Positions 35,556-45,412 are shown, numbered from the stretch's first letter. The stretch: 64,000 nucleotides of DNA from Herbiconiux sp. VKM Ac-1786 (GCF_015350805.1 NZ_JADKSG010000001.1:1784513-1848512); one strand, 5' to 3'. The notes: a model not told the origin generated them from the sequence alone. A program made the numbers and translations.

Positions 35556-36305
35556 ATGTCGGCACGAACGAACCGCCTCGGCACGGGGCTGCTGCTCGTT
35601 CTCGCCCTCTCGGCGACGGTCTCCGGATGCGCGGGCGAGCGCGACCCGTCCACCGGCGCCGAGGCGCCGACCCCGCCCGCCGCCTCCGCCCCATCGAGCG
35701 GTGGGCCGGCGACCCCGACACCCGCGGGTACCGACGCCGCATCGTCGGAGCCCCCCTTCGTCGTGCCCTACGTCGGCGACTACGACCCCGCCGAGTACGG
35801 CTCGGGCGACGCCGAGGACGACATGGCCATGATCGGGCCGGAGCTCGTGGCCGGTGTCGAGGCAATCCGCGGATACGCGCCGGGCCGCTATCCCGACGTC
35901 TACACGGGCCTCGCCAGCGGAACCCGCGGCGACCCGAACGTGCTGCGCATCTACCTCACCGAGCTCGACCCGGCGATCGAGGACGACCTGGTGAGCGTCT
36001 CGGGCATGAAGCGCGATCAGGTGCTGTTCGAGCAGTCCTACGTCTCGGCCCGCGACGCGCAGGCCGCGTCCGACGCGGTGACCGCCGACGTCGACGCCGG
36101 CGACCTCGAGGGCGTCGACCTCGTGGGTTGGGGCAGCGGCGTCGACGGCCTGCTCGAGCTCTCGCTCGAGGGCCACGACCAGACGCAGATCGACACCCTG
36201 CTCGCCCGCTACGGCCCGGCGGTCCGCATCCTCACCGACGCCCCGCCGGCCTCGGCGACCGACGGCTCCGCCGACGGTCCCACCGACGGGGACGTCACCC
36301 GCTGA
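35556..36305 (+). CDS. Putative lipoprotein of unknown function
   Basis: 249 residues. Lipoprotein signal LALSATVSGCAG, then a Pro/Thr/Ser/Ala-rich linker (about 30-65) and a globular domain (about 70-225) with YAPGRYPDVYTGLASGTRG and LDPAIEDDLVSVSGM. The C-terminus is again low-complexity (SATDGSADGPTDG). No family recognised. A GGAGG ribosome site precedes the ATG. It is convergent with the penicillin-binding protein gene, with a long inverted repeat between. Confidence 0.82.
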   Translation: MSARTNRLGTGLLLVLALSATVSGCAGERDPSTGAEAPTPPAASAPSSGGPATPTPAGTDAASSEPPFVVPYVGDYDPAEYGSGDAEDDMAMIGPELVAGVEAIRGYAPGRYPDVYTGLASGTRGDPNVLRIYLTELDPAIEDDLVSVSGMKRDQVLFEQSYVSARDAQAASDAVTADVDAGDLEGVDLVGWGSGVDGLLELSLEGHDQTQIDTLLARYGPAVRILTDAPPASATDGSADGPTDGDVTR

Positions 36306-36341
36306 CCCTCTCGCCCGCCCGCGGGTCCCCCTTCATCCTCC

Positions 36342-36399
36342 GCGAGTGGTCACTTCTGGCGCCATAACGGGGTGTTTCGCGCCGAAAGTGACCACTCGC
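36342..36399. repeat. Imperfect 21-bp inverted repeat between convergent genes
   Basis: Arms 36342-36362 and 36379-36399 pair with two mismatches around a 16-base loop; the shared core is GAGTGGTCACTT against AAGTGACCACTC. Placement between two convergent genes suits a bidirectional terminator. The shape (long stem, GTGGTCAC core) also looks like a dispersed intergenic repeat of this lineage, which a genome search would show. Confidence 0.75.
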
Positions 36400-36429
36400 C
36401 AGGGGAGAGGAGGGGTGGGTGCCCGCGGG

Positions 36430-38766
36430 TCAGCCCGCGGGGGTCGCGGCGGGGGTGGGCGCCGGGGCGTCCGGGACGGCCGGCGCGGGCGCCGGCGCGG
36501 CCGGGGCCGGCGCCGTGGGGGCCGGCACGGCAGGCGCCGGGGTGACCGGCGCCGGCGCCGTGGTGACGGTCGGCGACGGGGTGTCGTCCGAGTCCGAGTC
36601 GGACGAGTCCGTCGACGGGGAGTCGAAGCGCTCCGACGTGCCGTCGACGAGCGTCTCGTCGGGCTCCGGGAACTCGTCGCCGCCCAGCACGTCGTCGTTG
36701 ACCGTCATCATCCCGTTCCAGATGCGGTGCCGCACCGTCGAGCCGAGGTACCCGTTCGGGTACACGTCGGTCATCGAGACGTCTCCGGTCACGTTGCCCA
36801 CCCAGACCGCGGTGGCGGCCTTGGTGGAGGCGCCGACCATCCAGGTGTCCTTCTCGTTGTCGGTGGTGCCCGTCTTGCCGATGTGGGTGATGCCGTCGTC
36901 GGGGTTCGAGGCGACGGCGGTGCCGTTCTCGATCGGTCCGAGCATCGCGTAGGCGAGGGTCGAGGCGATCGCCGGGTCCATCGTCTGCTGGCAGTTCGCC
37001 TGCGGAGCCTGCACGTCCTGCCCGTCGGGCCCGACGATGCGGTCGATGGCGACGGGCGCGCAGTACACGCCGTTCGCCGCGATGGCCGCGTACGACGCCG
37101 CCATCGTCAGCGGCGCGATCTCGTTGGTGCCGAGCACCGAGGAGGGCTGCGTGTCGAGCGGGTTGCCGTCGGCGCGGTGCACGCCGAGCGACTCCGCCGT
37201 GGCCTTGATGGCGCAGAGGTCGAGCTGCTGCGCCATGGCGATGAAGGCGTTGTTCACCGAGTTGGTGAGGGCGTTCTGCACCGACATCGTCCCGGGGCGC
37301 GCGCTGCCGTCGTTCGCCGGCTCCCACGGGCCGCCGAGGGCCTGGCAGCTGTTCGGGAACGTCGACTGGTCCCACTCGCGCTCGTTGCCGCTGACCCGGT
37401 CGGAGAGGCTGTGCCCCTGCTTCAGCCACTCGGCCAGCGCGAACACCTTGTAGGTCGACCCGACCTGGAAGCCCGAGGAGCCGCCGTAGTCGATGTCGGT
37501 GTTGTAGTTCAGCGCGGTCGACCCGGCCACCGGGGTGTCGGGGTCGGAGGCGTAGTTCGTGTTCTGGGCCATGGCCAGGATGCGCCCCGTGCCCGGCTCG
37601 ACCGTGACGATCGTCGAGCCGAGATCGGCCTCGTCGCTCGTGGCCGGCACGTACTCCTTCATCAGGGCGTCGGCGTTCCACTGCAGGTCGGTGTTCAGCG
37701 TCGTGTAGATCTTGTAGCCGCCGCGCTTGAAGTTCGACCAGCGCTCGTCGGAGGTGTCGCCGAAGGTGGCGTCGTTCCGCACGATGTAGGTGACGTAGTC
37801 GCAGAAGTAGGCGGCGCCGCTGGCGGCGGCCTGGCAGCCGGTGGTGGGCGCCGTGATCACGGGGGTGACCGGCGTGGCGATGGCCTCGTCGTACTGCTGC
37901 TGCGTGATGGCCTGGTGCTTCAGCATCGACGCGAGCACGTCCTCGTCGCGGCGGGCCTGATTGTCGGCGATGTTCTCGGGCTCGTCGATCCGCAGCCCGT
38001 TCGGCTCGTTCACCGTGGCGGCGAGCGAGGCGGCCTGGGCGACCGAGAGGTCTTTCGCGCTGACGCCGTAGTAGTACTCGGCCGCGGCCTGGATGCCGTA
38101 GACCGAGCCGCCGAAGTTCGCGATGTTGAGGTAGCCGAGCAGGATGTCGTTCTTCGAGTACTGCTTCTCGAGCGCGATCGCGAGCCGCATCTCGGTGAGC
38201 TTGCGGTCGACCGACTCGGTGGTCGCGGCCTCGTAGGCGGCGTCGCGCTCGGCCTTGGTGTCGAGCGACTCCGCCTGCTGCACGAGGATGTTGCGCACGT
38301 ACTGCATCGTGATCGTCGAGGCGCCGCTCTCCACGCCGCCCGAGGCGACGTTGCCGAGGGCCGCCCGCAGCGTCGAGGCGATGTCGACGCCCGCGTGCTC
38401 GTAGAAGCGCGGGTCCTCGGTGGTGACCACCGCATCCTTCACATAGGGGGAGATGTCGTCCCAGCCCACCTCCTGGCGGTTCTGGTCGAACACCGTGGCG
38501 AGCAGCACCTGGGTGCCGTCGCTGTTGGTGGCGTAGATCTCGGAGTTCTGCGCGAGCGTCGACGGCCGGATGTAGTCGGGCAGCGTGTCGAGCACGTCAG
38601 CGGTGCGCGAGGCGTAGACCCCGGTGACGGCGACGGCGGGCACGGCCATCACCGTGACGAGCAGGGCAGACGCCACGCCGAGGGCGAGCATCATGCCGAC
38701 GGGACGCTTGGTGCCGTCGATCAGGCGCTGGAAGGCGCTGGTGAGGCGGTGCGGTGCTTCGGGCAT
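36430..38766 (-). CDS. Class A penicillin-binding protein (transglycosylase/transpeptidase)
   Basis: 778 residues, bifunctional peptidoglycan synthase. One N-terminal membrane anchor (about 25-48). The transglycosylase has the catalytic Glu in TTEDPRFYEHAGVD (about 115) and STITMQYVRN. The transpeptidase has STYK (about residue 436), SVN, and KTGTT (about 630). The tail after residue 720 is Pro/Ala/Thr-rich, common in actinobacterial PonA-type proteins. It builds and cross-links cell wall outside the membrane. Start at 38766 (MPEAPHRL) gives a short basic head before the anchor. Confidence 0.96.
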   Translation of the reverse strand: MPEAPHRLTSAFQRLIDGTKRPVGMMLALGVASALLVTVMAVPAVAVTGVYASRTADVLDTLPDYIRPSTLAQNSEIYATNSDGTQVLLATVFDQNRQEVGWDDISPYVKDAVVTTEDPRFYEHAGVDIASTLRAALGNVASGGVESGASTITMQYVRNILVQQAESLDTKAERDAAYEAATTESVDRKLTEMRLAIALEKQYSKNDILLGYLNIANFGGSVYGIQAAAEYYYGVSAKDLSVAQAASLAATVNEPNGLRIDEPENIADNQARRDEDVLASMLKHQAITQQQYDEAIATPVTPVITAPTTGCQAAASGAAYFCDYVTYIVRNDATFGDTSDERWSNFKRGGYKIYTTLNTDLQWNADALMKEYVPATSDEADLGSTIVTVEPGTGRILAMAQNTNYASDPDTPVAGSTALNYNTDIDYGGSSGFQVGSTYKVFALAEWLKQGHSLSDRVSGNEREWDQSTFPNSCQALGGPWEPANDGSARPGTMSVQNALTNSVNNAFIAMAQQLDLCAIKATAESLGVHRADGNPLDTQPSSVLGTNEIAPLTMAASYAAIAANGVYCAPVAIDRIVGPDGQDVQAPQANCQQTMDPAIASTLAYAMLGPIENGTAVASNPDDGITHIGKTGTTDNEKDTWMVGASTKAATAVWVGNVTGDVSMTDVYPNGYLGSTVRHRIWNGMMTVNDDVLGGDEFPEPDETLVDGTSERFDSPSTDSSDSDSDDTPSPTVTTAPAPVTPAPAVPAPTAPAPAAPAPAPAVPDAPAPTPAATPAG

Positions 38767-38860
38767 ATCCGCCAGATTACGACGGATGCTTCGGAAGAGC
38801 CTGAAAGCGGGTCACGGCCCGCCGCGGCGGGTGAGGCGTCCCGTGTCTAGGGTGGTTCGC

Positions 38861-39382
38861 ATGACGACGAGCATCGACATCCTCGACGACGGCTTCGGCC
38901 GCATCCGCGACACGGTGGCGGCCGCCCTCGACGGTATCGACCCCGGGCTGCTGACCGTCCGGGTCGACCCCGACGCGAACACGATCGCCTGGCTGGTGTG
39001 GCATCTCACCCGGGTTCAGGATGACCATGTGGCCGACGCGGCCGGCTCCGAACAGGTGTGGCACGCGGGCGGGTGGGCCGAGCGCTTCGCCTTGCCCTTC
39101 GCCCCGGATGCGACGGGCTACGGCCAGAGCTCCGCCGACGTCGGCCGGGTGGCCGGCCCCGGCGTCACGGCCGAGAGCCTGCTCGGCTACCACGACGCCG
39201 TGCGCGCGGCGACGGGCGCCTACCTCCGCGCGCTCGACGCCGCCGCCCTCGACCGCGTGGTCGACGAGAACTGGGACCCGCCGGTCACGCTCGCGGTGCG
39301 CCTGGTCAGCGTGCTCTCCGACGACCTGCAGCACGCCGGCCAGGCGGCCTACGCCCGAGGCGCCCTGGAACGCCGCGCCTAG
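38861..39382 (+). CDS. DinB/DUF664 family protein (mycothiol-dependent transferase-like)
   Basis: 173 residues. Four-helix DinB fold with metal-ligand candidates His in VWHLTRVQDDH and His in DDLQHAGQ. ITWLVWHL-type helices mark the DUF664 branch, in which some actinobacterial members use mycothiol or bacillithiol. Substrate unknown. TAGGGT ends seven bases before the ATG, suggesting a leaderless message. Its stop overlaps the stop of the convergent NUDIX gene. Confidence 0.88.
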   Translation: MTTSIDILDDGFGRIRDTVAAALDGIDPGLLTVRVDPDANTIAWLVWHLTRVQDDHVADAAGSEQVWHAGGWAERFALPFAPDATGYGQSSADVGRVAGPGVTAESLLGYHDAVRAATGAYLRALDAAALDRVVDENWDPPVTLAVRLVSVLSDDLQHAGQAAYARGALERRA

Positions 39383-39867
39383 AACTCGAAGCGGGCCGCG
39401 GCCTCGCCGGCGACCGCCGCGTCGATGCGCGCGCGCATCTCCGCACTCATCGTCGGCAGCGCGTCGAGCGCGAACCACTGCGCCTCCGTGTTCTCCCCGT
39501 CGGCCGGGAACGGCTCGCCCGAGACGTAGCGGAACAGGAAGCACAGGTCGAGGTACAGCGTGCGGTCGCCGTTGTCGTAGACCACCTCGGGAAGCGTGTG
39601 TACCCACGCGAGGCTGACCGGCTCGGCCACGACGTCGGCCTCCTCGAGCACCTCGCGGGCGCCCGCGACGGCCGGTTCCTCGCCGGGGTCGATGATGCCG
39701 GTCACGGGGGTCCAGGCTCCGTTGTCGCTGCGTCGCACGAGCAGCACGGAGGCCGGAGCATCCGGAACCGTCGACGGCCGCAGCACCACGGCGGTCACCC
39801 CGGTCAGCCAGAGCTGGTCGTGGCCGATCTTCTCGCGCAGCGACAGGACGAAGTCAGGGGTAGGCAT
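39379..39867 (-). CDS. NUDIX hydrolase
   Basis: 162 residues. The Nudix box is GIIDPGEEPAVAGAREVLEE followed by AD, matching Gx5Ex7REVxEE. The N-terminal TGVTAVVLRPS and QWFALDALPTM fit the family. It hydrolyses a nucleoside diphosphate linked to another group; substrate not identifiable. It lies just downstream of purF on the same strand (9-base gap), so it may be co-transcribed. Confidence 0.93.
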   Translation of the reverse strand: MPTPDFVLSLREKIGHDQLWLTGVTAVVLRPSTVPDAPASVLLVRRSDNGAWTPVTGIIDPGEEPAVAGAREVLEEADVVAEPVSLAWVHTLPEVVYDNGDRTLYLDLCFLFRYVSGEPFPADGENTEAQWFALDALPTMSAEMRARIDAAVAGEAAARFEF

Positions 39868-39876
39868 GCGACAAGC

Positions 39877-41337
39877 CTAGGAGAGCTGGTTCTTCTCCAC
39901 CCACGCGAGGTACTCCGGCGTGACCGTGCCGGTGACGTACTCGCCCGTGAAGCAGCTCATCTCGAGGTCGTGCACGTCGGGAGAGCCCTGCGTGATGGCC
40001 TTCCGCATGTCCTCCACCTCCTGGTAGATGAGGTGGTCGGCGCCGATGGCCGCCGCGATCTCGGGGATCTTGCGGTCGTGCGCGACGAGCTCGTGCCGCG
40101 ACGGCATGTTGATGCCGTAGACGTGCGGGTAGCGCACGGGCGGCGCGGCCGACGCGAAGGTGACCTTGTTCGCCCCGGCCTGGCGGGCCATGTCGACGAT
40201 CTCCTTCGAGGTGGTGCCGCGCACGATCGAGTCGTCGACGATCAGGATGTTCTTGCCCTTGAACTCGCTCGACATGGCGTTCAGCTTCTGACGCACCGAC
40301 TTCTTGCGCGCCGCCTGCCCGGGCATGATGAACGTGCGACCGACGTAGCGGTTCTTGTAGAAGCCCTCGCGGTACTCGACGCCGAGCTTCTGCGCCACCT
40401 GCATCGCGGCGGGGCGCGAGGAGTCGGGGATCGGCATGACCACGTCGATGTCGCCCATCGGCGTGTAGCGGGCGACCGTGTCGGCGAGGTAGTCGCCGAG
40501 GCGCAGCCGGGCCTCGTAGACTGAGATGCCCGAGAGCACCGAGTCGGGGCGGGCGAGGTAGACGTACTCGAACGAGCACGGGATGAGCCGTGCGTTCGGG
40601 GCGCACTGCTTGGAGATGAGCTCGCCGTCGAGCGTGATGAAGACGGCCTCGCCGGGCTCGACGTCGCGCACGATCTGGTAGCCGAGGCTCTCCATCACGA
40701 GCGACTCGGAGGCCACGACGTACTCCATCTGGCCGCTCTGCAGCAGGCGGCTGCCGATGGTCAGCGGGCGGATGCCGAACGGGTCGCGGAACGCGAGCAG
40801 CCCGTGCCCGGCGATCATCGCGATGGTGGCGTAGGAGCCCTCGACGCGCTCGTGCACGCGCGAGACGGCGGTGAAGATCTGGTCGGGGTCGAGCGAGAGG
40901 CCGGTGATCTGCGACTGCAGCTCGTTGGCGAACACGTTCAGCAGCACCTCGGTGTCGCTGCTGGTGTTCAGGTGCCGGCGGTCGATGTTGTAGAGCTCGT
41001 TGGTGAGTTCGCGCGTGTTCGTGAGGTTGCCGTTGTGCACCAGGATGATGCCGTACGGCGCGTTCACGTAGAAGGGCTGCGCCTCCTGCTCCTGCGAGGC
41101 CTGGCCCTGGGTGGCGTAGCGCACGTGGCCGAGCCCCATGGTGCCGAGCAGCGACCGCATGTCGCGCGTGCGGAAGGCCTCCCGCACCTGGCCCTTAGCC
41201 TTCACGATGTGGAAGACGCTGCCCTCGGCGGTGGCGATTCCGGTCGAGTCCTGCCCGCGGTGCTGGAGCAGCAGGAGGGAGTCGTAGACGAGTTGGTTGA
41301 CGGGCTCAGCCGAAACGATGCCCACGATGCCGCACAT
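39877..41337 (-). CDS. purF: Amidophosphoribosyltransferase
   Basis: 486 residues. First committed step of purine synthesis: PRPP plus glutamine to phosphoribosylamine. The N-terminal nucleophile Cys2 (MCGIVGIVS) shows there is no propeptide. The PRPP loop is ILIVDDSIVRGTTSKE. SCFTGEYVTG near the C-terminus is typical. A TAGAAT box (plus-strand 41345-41350) lies seven bases before the ATG. In many actinobacteria purM follows directly; here purM is 6.6 kb away on the other strand. Confidence 0.97.
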   Translation of the reverse strand: MCGIVGIVSAEPVNQLVYDSLLLLQHRGQDSTGIATAEGSVFHIVKAKGQVREAFRTRDMRSLLGTMGLGHVRYATQGQASQEQEAQPFYVNAPYGIILVHNGNLTNTRELTNELYNIDRRHLNTSSDTEVLLNVFANELQSQITGLSLDPDQIFTAVSRVHERVEGSYATIAMIAGHGLLAFRDPFGIRPLTIGSRLLQSGQMEYVVASESLVMESLGYQIVRDVEPGEAVFITLDGELISKQCAPNARLIPCSFEYVYLARPDSVLSGISVYEARLRLGDYLADTVARYTPMGDIDVVMPIPDSSRPAAMQVAQKLGVEYREGFYKNRYVGRTFIMPGQAARKKSVRQKLNAMSSEFKGKNILIVDDSIVRGTTSKEIVDMARQAGANKVTFASAAPPVRYPHVYGINMPSRHELVAHDRKIPEIAAAIGADHLIYQEVEDMRKAITQGSPDVHDLEMSCFTGEYVTGTVTPEYLAWVEKNQLS

Positions 41338-41453
41338 TGCAACGATTCTACCGGTCGTTCGGGGCCCTCGGGTCGGGCGGTTCCGTCGCCAGGGGGAGGG
41401 GGTTCCCCCGGCCGCCGGATGCGCATCCGGAGCCCCCTCGGAAGGCTGGGGTC

Positions 41454-42887
41454 ATGCCCACCACACCGCGCACCGCCCCGGCCCGCACGGCGCTCGCCGC
41501 CCTCGCCCTCACGACCGCTGCCCTGCTCGCGGGCTGCACGGGGAGCGGAGGCACACCCAGCGGCACCCCGGCGGCCTCCGCCGCCTCGACCGGATCGCCC
41601 ACCGCGGTCGCCCTGCCCGAGACCCCGGTCGGCGAGCACGCCGCCTGGGTGATCGAGTCGATCAGCGCCGAGCCCACCGAGCCCGACCAGATCGAGGGCC
41701 AGGTCGCCGAGCGCCTCTCGCCGTCGGTGGCCTCGCAGCTGACGCCCGCTCAGCTGGCCGAGGTGTTCACGGGGCTCCGCGCATCCGGCCCCTGGGTGCC
41801 AACCTCGGTGCAGTCGGCCGAGAGCCAGGCGCTCATAACGATCGTCGACCGCGACGGCCAGAAGCTCGACCTGCAGCTCTCGCTCGACGGCGAGGAGCTG
41901 ATCAACGGCATCCTGTTCAGCCCCTCGGCCGCCGACCGGGTGCCGGCCGCCTCGTGGCAGGAGCTCGACGACACGGTCGCGCAGTTCGCGGCGGACACCA
42001 CGCTCGTCGTCACCGACGTGTCGAGCGGCGAGCGCATCCTCGAGGCCACGAGCCCCGGCCAGAGCGACGCCGACCAGTCGAAGCCCTCCGGCTCGATGTT
42101 CAAGCTCTACGTGCTCGGCGCGGTCGCCGACGCGGTCGCGGCCGGCACCCTCGCCTGGGACACCCCGCTGACCCTCACCGACGCCGTGAAGAGCCTGCCC
42201 TCGGGCGACCTCCGCACCGAGCCGAGCGGCACGGTCATCACGGTTCAGGATGCGGCTGCCGCGATGATCTCGGAGAGCGACAACACGGCGACCGACCTGC
42301 TGATCGCGACGGTGGGGCCCGAGGCGGTGGAGCGCTCGTTCGCGGAGCTCGGACACCACGACCCCGCCGAGAACACCCCGCTGCTGACGACGCGGGCGCT
42401 GTTCGAGCTGGGCTGGGGCTCGCCCTCGTCGGCTTCGGACTGGGCCTCGGCCGACGCGGACGGCCGCCGCGCCCTGCTGGCCGGCCTCCCGACGGGGCTG
42501 CTCGACGTCGACGCCGCCGCCGTGACGACCCCGGTCTGGGAGCAGGGGCTCGACTGGTTCACCACGCCCGACGACCTGGTCGCCGTGCACCGCGGGCTGC
42601 AGCAGAAGGCGGAGACGCCGACGGGGGCGCCGGTGCGGGAGATCCTGGCGATCAACCCCGGGCTCGGCGAGGACATCACGGGCAGCGACGCCTGGTCGTA
42701 CATCGCCTTCAAGGGCGGCAGCTCGGTCGGCGTGCTGGCGGGCTCGTGGTACCTGGAGCGCTCCGACGGGCGGGCGTTCACCATCAGCATCCAGGGTTCC
42801 TCCGACGACCCGGCCGAGCTCACCGACCAGGCGCTGTTCTTCGGGCAGGTGGCCGACGCGGCGGCGCTGCTCGAGTCGCAGGACTGA
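41454..42887 (+). CDS. Secreted class A beta-lactamase-like serine hydrolase lipoprotein
   Basis: 477 residues. Lipoprotein signal ends TTAALLAGC. A first domain (about 55-165) resembles Cpe/LpqF-type N-terminal domains. The second domain (about 170-470) has SxxK as SMFK, SxN as SDN (ESDNTATDLL), and a K-G-G in place of KTG (AFKGGSSVG). This is the pattern of actinobacterial LpqF-type hydrolases that act on cell-wall precursors, not necessarily on antibiotics. It is divergent from purF and upstream of two secreted proteases. Confidence 0.88.
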   Translation: MPTTPRTAPARTALAALALTTAALLAGCTGSGGTPSGTPAASAASTGSPTAVALPETPVGEHAAWVIESISAEPTEPDQIEGQVAERLSPSVASQLTPAQLAEVFTGLRASGPWVPTSVQSAESQALITIVDRDGQKLDLQLSLDGEELINGILFSPSAADRVPAASWQELDDTVAQFAADTTLVVTDVSSGERILEATSPGQSDADQSKPSGSMFKLYVLGAVADAVAAGTLAWDTPLTLTDAVKSLPSGDLRTEPSGTVITVQDAAAAMISESDNTATDLLIATVGPEAVERSFAELGHHDPAENTPLLTTRALFELGWGSPSSASDWASADADGRRALLAGLPTGLLDVDAAAVTTPVWEQGLDWFTTPDDLVAVHRGLQQKAETPTGAPVREILAINPGLGEDITGSDAWSYIAFKGGSSVGVLAGSWYLERSDGRAFTISIQGSSDDPAELTDQALFFGQVADAAALLESQD

Positions 42888-42947
42888 CCCCGGGCTGACC
42901 CCCGAACTGGGACGTCGGGCGGCCCCGATCGCGGGCCGCGGCCGACA

Positions 42948-43042
42948 TAGTATGAGCACGATCCGAGCCGGGGGACTCGCGACCGTCAGTGGCGGCACCC
43001 CGGATGGCGACGTCCGCTCTCGGCCCGATCGAGAGGCCTCCC
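42948..43042 (+). promoter_or_regulatory. Promoter and structured leader A of the first S1 protease
   Basis: A -10 box TAGTAT (42948-42953) puts the transcript start at 42960, where GATCCGAGCCGGGGGACTC begins. The 83-base leader also has GGCGGCAC (42991-42998) and GATCGAGAGGC (43027-43037). CTCTCG (43017-43022) pairs with CGAGAG (43030-43035), burying the GAGAGG ribosome site. The second protease has the same elements at nearly the same spacing. Confidence 0.65.
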
Positions 43043-45412
43043 GTGCACCTGCGCGCTCGCCGCCCCCGTGTCCGCCGTGCCGGCGTGCTCGGCACCCTGA
43101 CCGTCGCCGCCCTCGCGGCCGGCACCCTCCTCGGTGCCCCCGTCGCCGCCGGCGCCGACGAGCAGCCCGCCCCCGCCCCCGTCGCGCCCGCCCCCGCGCC
43201 CGCCGACCGCCCCGTGATGCCCGACCTCCCGCTCGAGTCCTACACCGCGGCCGCCGCCGAGCTGCCGCCCGAGCTCGTCGAGGCGCTCTCGGCCGACCTC
43301 GGCTCGACCCCCGAGGAGTACCTCGCGAACGCCGACGCGGCCGCCGCGGCCACGCAGGTGGTCGACGCGCTCACGCTCGAGGGCGTCGCGGTGGCCTCGT
43401 CCCGCCTGGAGGGCACCCGGCTCGTCGTGACGGTCGAGAGCGCCGCCGACGTGCCCGCCGTCGAGGCGGCGAACGCCGTCGCCGAGGTGGGCTCGGCTCC
43501 CGGCCGCGACCGCTACGCCGGCACCGAGCTCGAGTCGTTCGCCGACCTCGTGGGTGGACAGGGCTACTACTTCGCCGACTCCACCGGCGGCTACGCCTGC
43601 TCGACCGCCTTCAACGGCATCGACCGGGCGAGCGGCCAGGCGCGCTTCGTCACCGCCGGCCACTGCTCGCTCCCCGGCGACGACGGCCGGGTCGACCAGA
43701 TCATCGAGAGCCACCCGAACGACCCGAACGGCCGCCTCGGTGCCCGTCTGGGGCAGCAGGTCGCGGGCAGCTTCCGTTTCGGCGGCGAGTTCGACGGAGG
43801 CCTCGTCGACACCGCGTCCGGCTGGGACTCCCGCGGTGTGGTCGGCACCTACAACTCCGGCGCCAACAACGGTCCGGTGACCTCGGGCGCGTCCCAGCCC
43901 GTCCGCGACTACGGCGATGCCATCGAGGGCCAGAGCCTGTGCAAGTCGGGCCGCACGACCGGCTGGAGCTGCGGCACCGTCGACGCGGTCGACCAGCTGA
44001 TCCCCGTGAGCGGCGAGAAGGTCAACGTCGACATCGTGCGCGGGCTCTGCAGCGACCACGGCGACAGCGGCGGCGCCGTCGTGTCGGGTCCGTACGCCCT
44101 GGGTCTCATCTCGGGCGGCACCGCCGACTCCTGCACGCCGTCGGGCGTCACCGCGGTCTTCCCCATGATCGGCGGCTCCGAGGGCGACCAGCCCTACGGC
44201 TCGATCGTGACCCTGGCGACGAACTGGTGGCTGAAGGTCGAGGCCCCCCGGCCGCTGGTCAACGCCGTGACCGCGGTGGGCAAGCCGATCACCGGCACGC
44301 TCCCGGGCGGCACCGGCAACTACGCCGTCACCATCAGTGTCGACGGCGGCCCGTCCTACCTCGCCGACGTGTTCGACAACCGCTCCTGGAACGTCTCGGT
44401 GGCCGGCCTCACGCCCGGCGCCCACAGCTACACGGCGTACTCGACCTTCGGTCCCGACGACGCGCAGTCGCGTTCGGCCTCCGTCTCGGGCACTCTGTTC
44501 GTCGGCGACGTGCAGCGGATCGCCGGCGCCGACCGGTTCGAGGGTGCCGTGAAGGTCGCCCAGGCGTCCTTCCCGACGACCGCACCGGTCGTCTACGTGG
44601 CGACCGGTCTGAACTACCCGGATGCGCTCAGCGCCGCCCCGGCGGCGGTCGCCGAGGGCGGCCCGCTGCTGCTGGTCACCCCGACCGCGGTTCCGGCCGC
44701 GGTGGCGGACGAGATCCGCGCCCTGGCCCCGCAGCGCATCGTCGTGGTCGGGGGCACGACGGCCGTGTCCGCGGCGGTGGTCTCGACGCTCCGCGGCCTG
44801 GTCGACGGGGTCACGGTCGAGCGGCTCTCGGGGGCCGACCGCTACGAGGCGAGTCGCGCGGTGGTCGCCGCCGTCTTCGACGAGGCGACGCACGCGTACG
44901 CGGCCACGGGCGGCAACTTCCCCGACGCCCTCTCGGCGGGTGGCGCGGCCGGCTCGGCGCTCGAGCCGGTGGTGCTGGTGAACGGCGGTGCGAAGGCGGC
45001 GGATGCTCCGACCCTGTCGCTCCTGCGCTCGCTCACGACGACGAGCATCACCGTGGTGGGCGGCCCCAACTCGGTGTCCGAGGGAGTGAAGACCTCCCTC
45101 GGGGCGGTTCCCGCATCCGTCGACCGGGTCTCGGCGGCCGACCGCTACCAGACGTCGATCGCGCTGAACCGCTCGGCGTTCACCGCGAGCGACACCGTCT
45201 ACCTCGCGACCGGCACCAACTTCCCCGACGCCCTCGCCGGGGCCGTGCTGGCCGGCACGTCGGATGCTCCGCTCTACGTGGTGCCCGGCGACTGCGTGCC
45301 GCAGGGTGTGCTCGCCGACGTGAAGACGCTCGGCGCGACGCGGATCGTGCTGTTCGGCGGCGTGAACGCCCTGAGCCCGGCCGTGGCGGCGCTGGCCCCC
45401 TGCGGGTTCTGA
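43043..45412 (+). CDS. Secreted alpha-lytic-like S1 protease with cell wall-binding repeats (copy 1)
   Basis: 789 residues from GTG 43043, chosen by alignment with the neighbouring copy and because GAGAGG lies just upstream; an ATG-like start at 42989 would lie inside the leader. Signal peptide ends about residue 40. A pro-region (about 65-160) resembles the alpha-lytic protease prosegment. Protease triad: His207 (TAGHC), Asp near 251 (EFDGGLVDT), Ser342 (GDSGGAVV). Then an Ig-like module (about 405-480) and three CW_binding_2 repeats from about 490, 592 and 693. It should be activated by removal of the pro-region and held on the wall by the repeats. Confidence 0.92.
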   Translation: MHLRARRPRVRRAGVLGTLTVAALAAGTLLGAPVAAGADEQPAPAPVAPAPAPADRPVMPDLPLESYTAAAAELPPELVEALSADLGSTPEEYLANADAAAAATQVVDALTLEGVAVASSRLEGTRLVVTVESAADVPAVEAANAVAEVGSAPGRDRYAGTELESFADLVGGQGYYFADSTGGYACSTAFNGIDRASGQARFVTAGHCSLPGDDGRVDQIIESHPNDPNGRLGARLGQQVAGSFRFGGEFDGGLVDTASGWDSRGVVGTYNSGANNGPVTSGASQPVRDYGDAIEGQSLCKSGRTTGWSCGTVDAVDQLIPVSGEKVNVDIVRGLCSDHGDSGGAVVSGPYALGLISGGTADSCTPSGVTAVFPMIGGSEGDQPYGSIVTLATNWWLKVEAPRPLVNAVTAVGKPITGTLPGGTGNYAVTISVDGGPSYLADVFDNRSWNVSVAGLTPGAHSYTAYSTFGPDDAQSRSASVSGTLFVGDVQRIAGADRFEGAVKVAQASFPTTAPVVYVATGLNYPDALSAAPAAVAEGGPLLLVTPTAVPAAVADEIRALAPQRIVVVGGTTAVSAAVVSTLRGLVDGVTVERLSGADRYEASRAVVAAVFDEATHAYAATGGNFPDALSAGGAAGSALEPVVLVNGGAKAADAPTLSLLRSLTTTSITVVGGPNSVSEGVKTSLGAVPASVDRVSAADRYQTSIALNRSAFTASDTVYLATGTNFPDALAGAVLAGTSDAPLYVVPGDCVPQGVLADVKTLGATRIVLFGGVNALSPAVAALAPCGF

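Noticed and set aside
42960-43042. c-di-AMP (ydaO) riboswitch
   Set aside because: GCCGGGGGAC recalls part of the ydaO core, but the leader is about 80 bases and lacks the second half of that fold.
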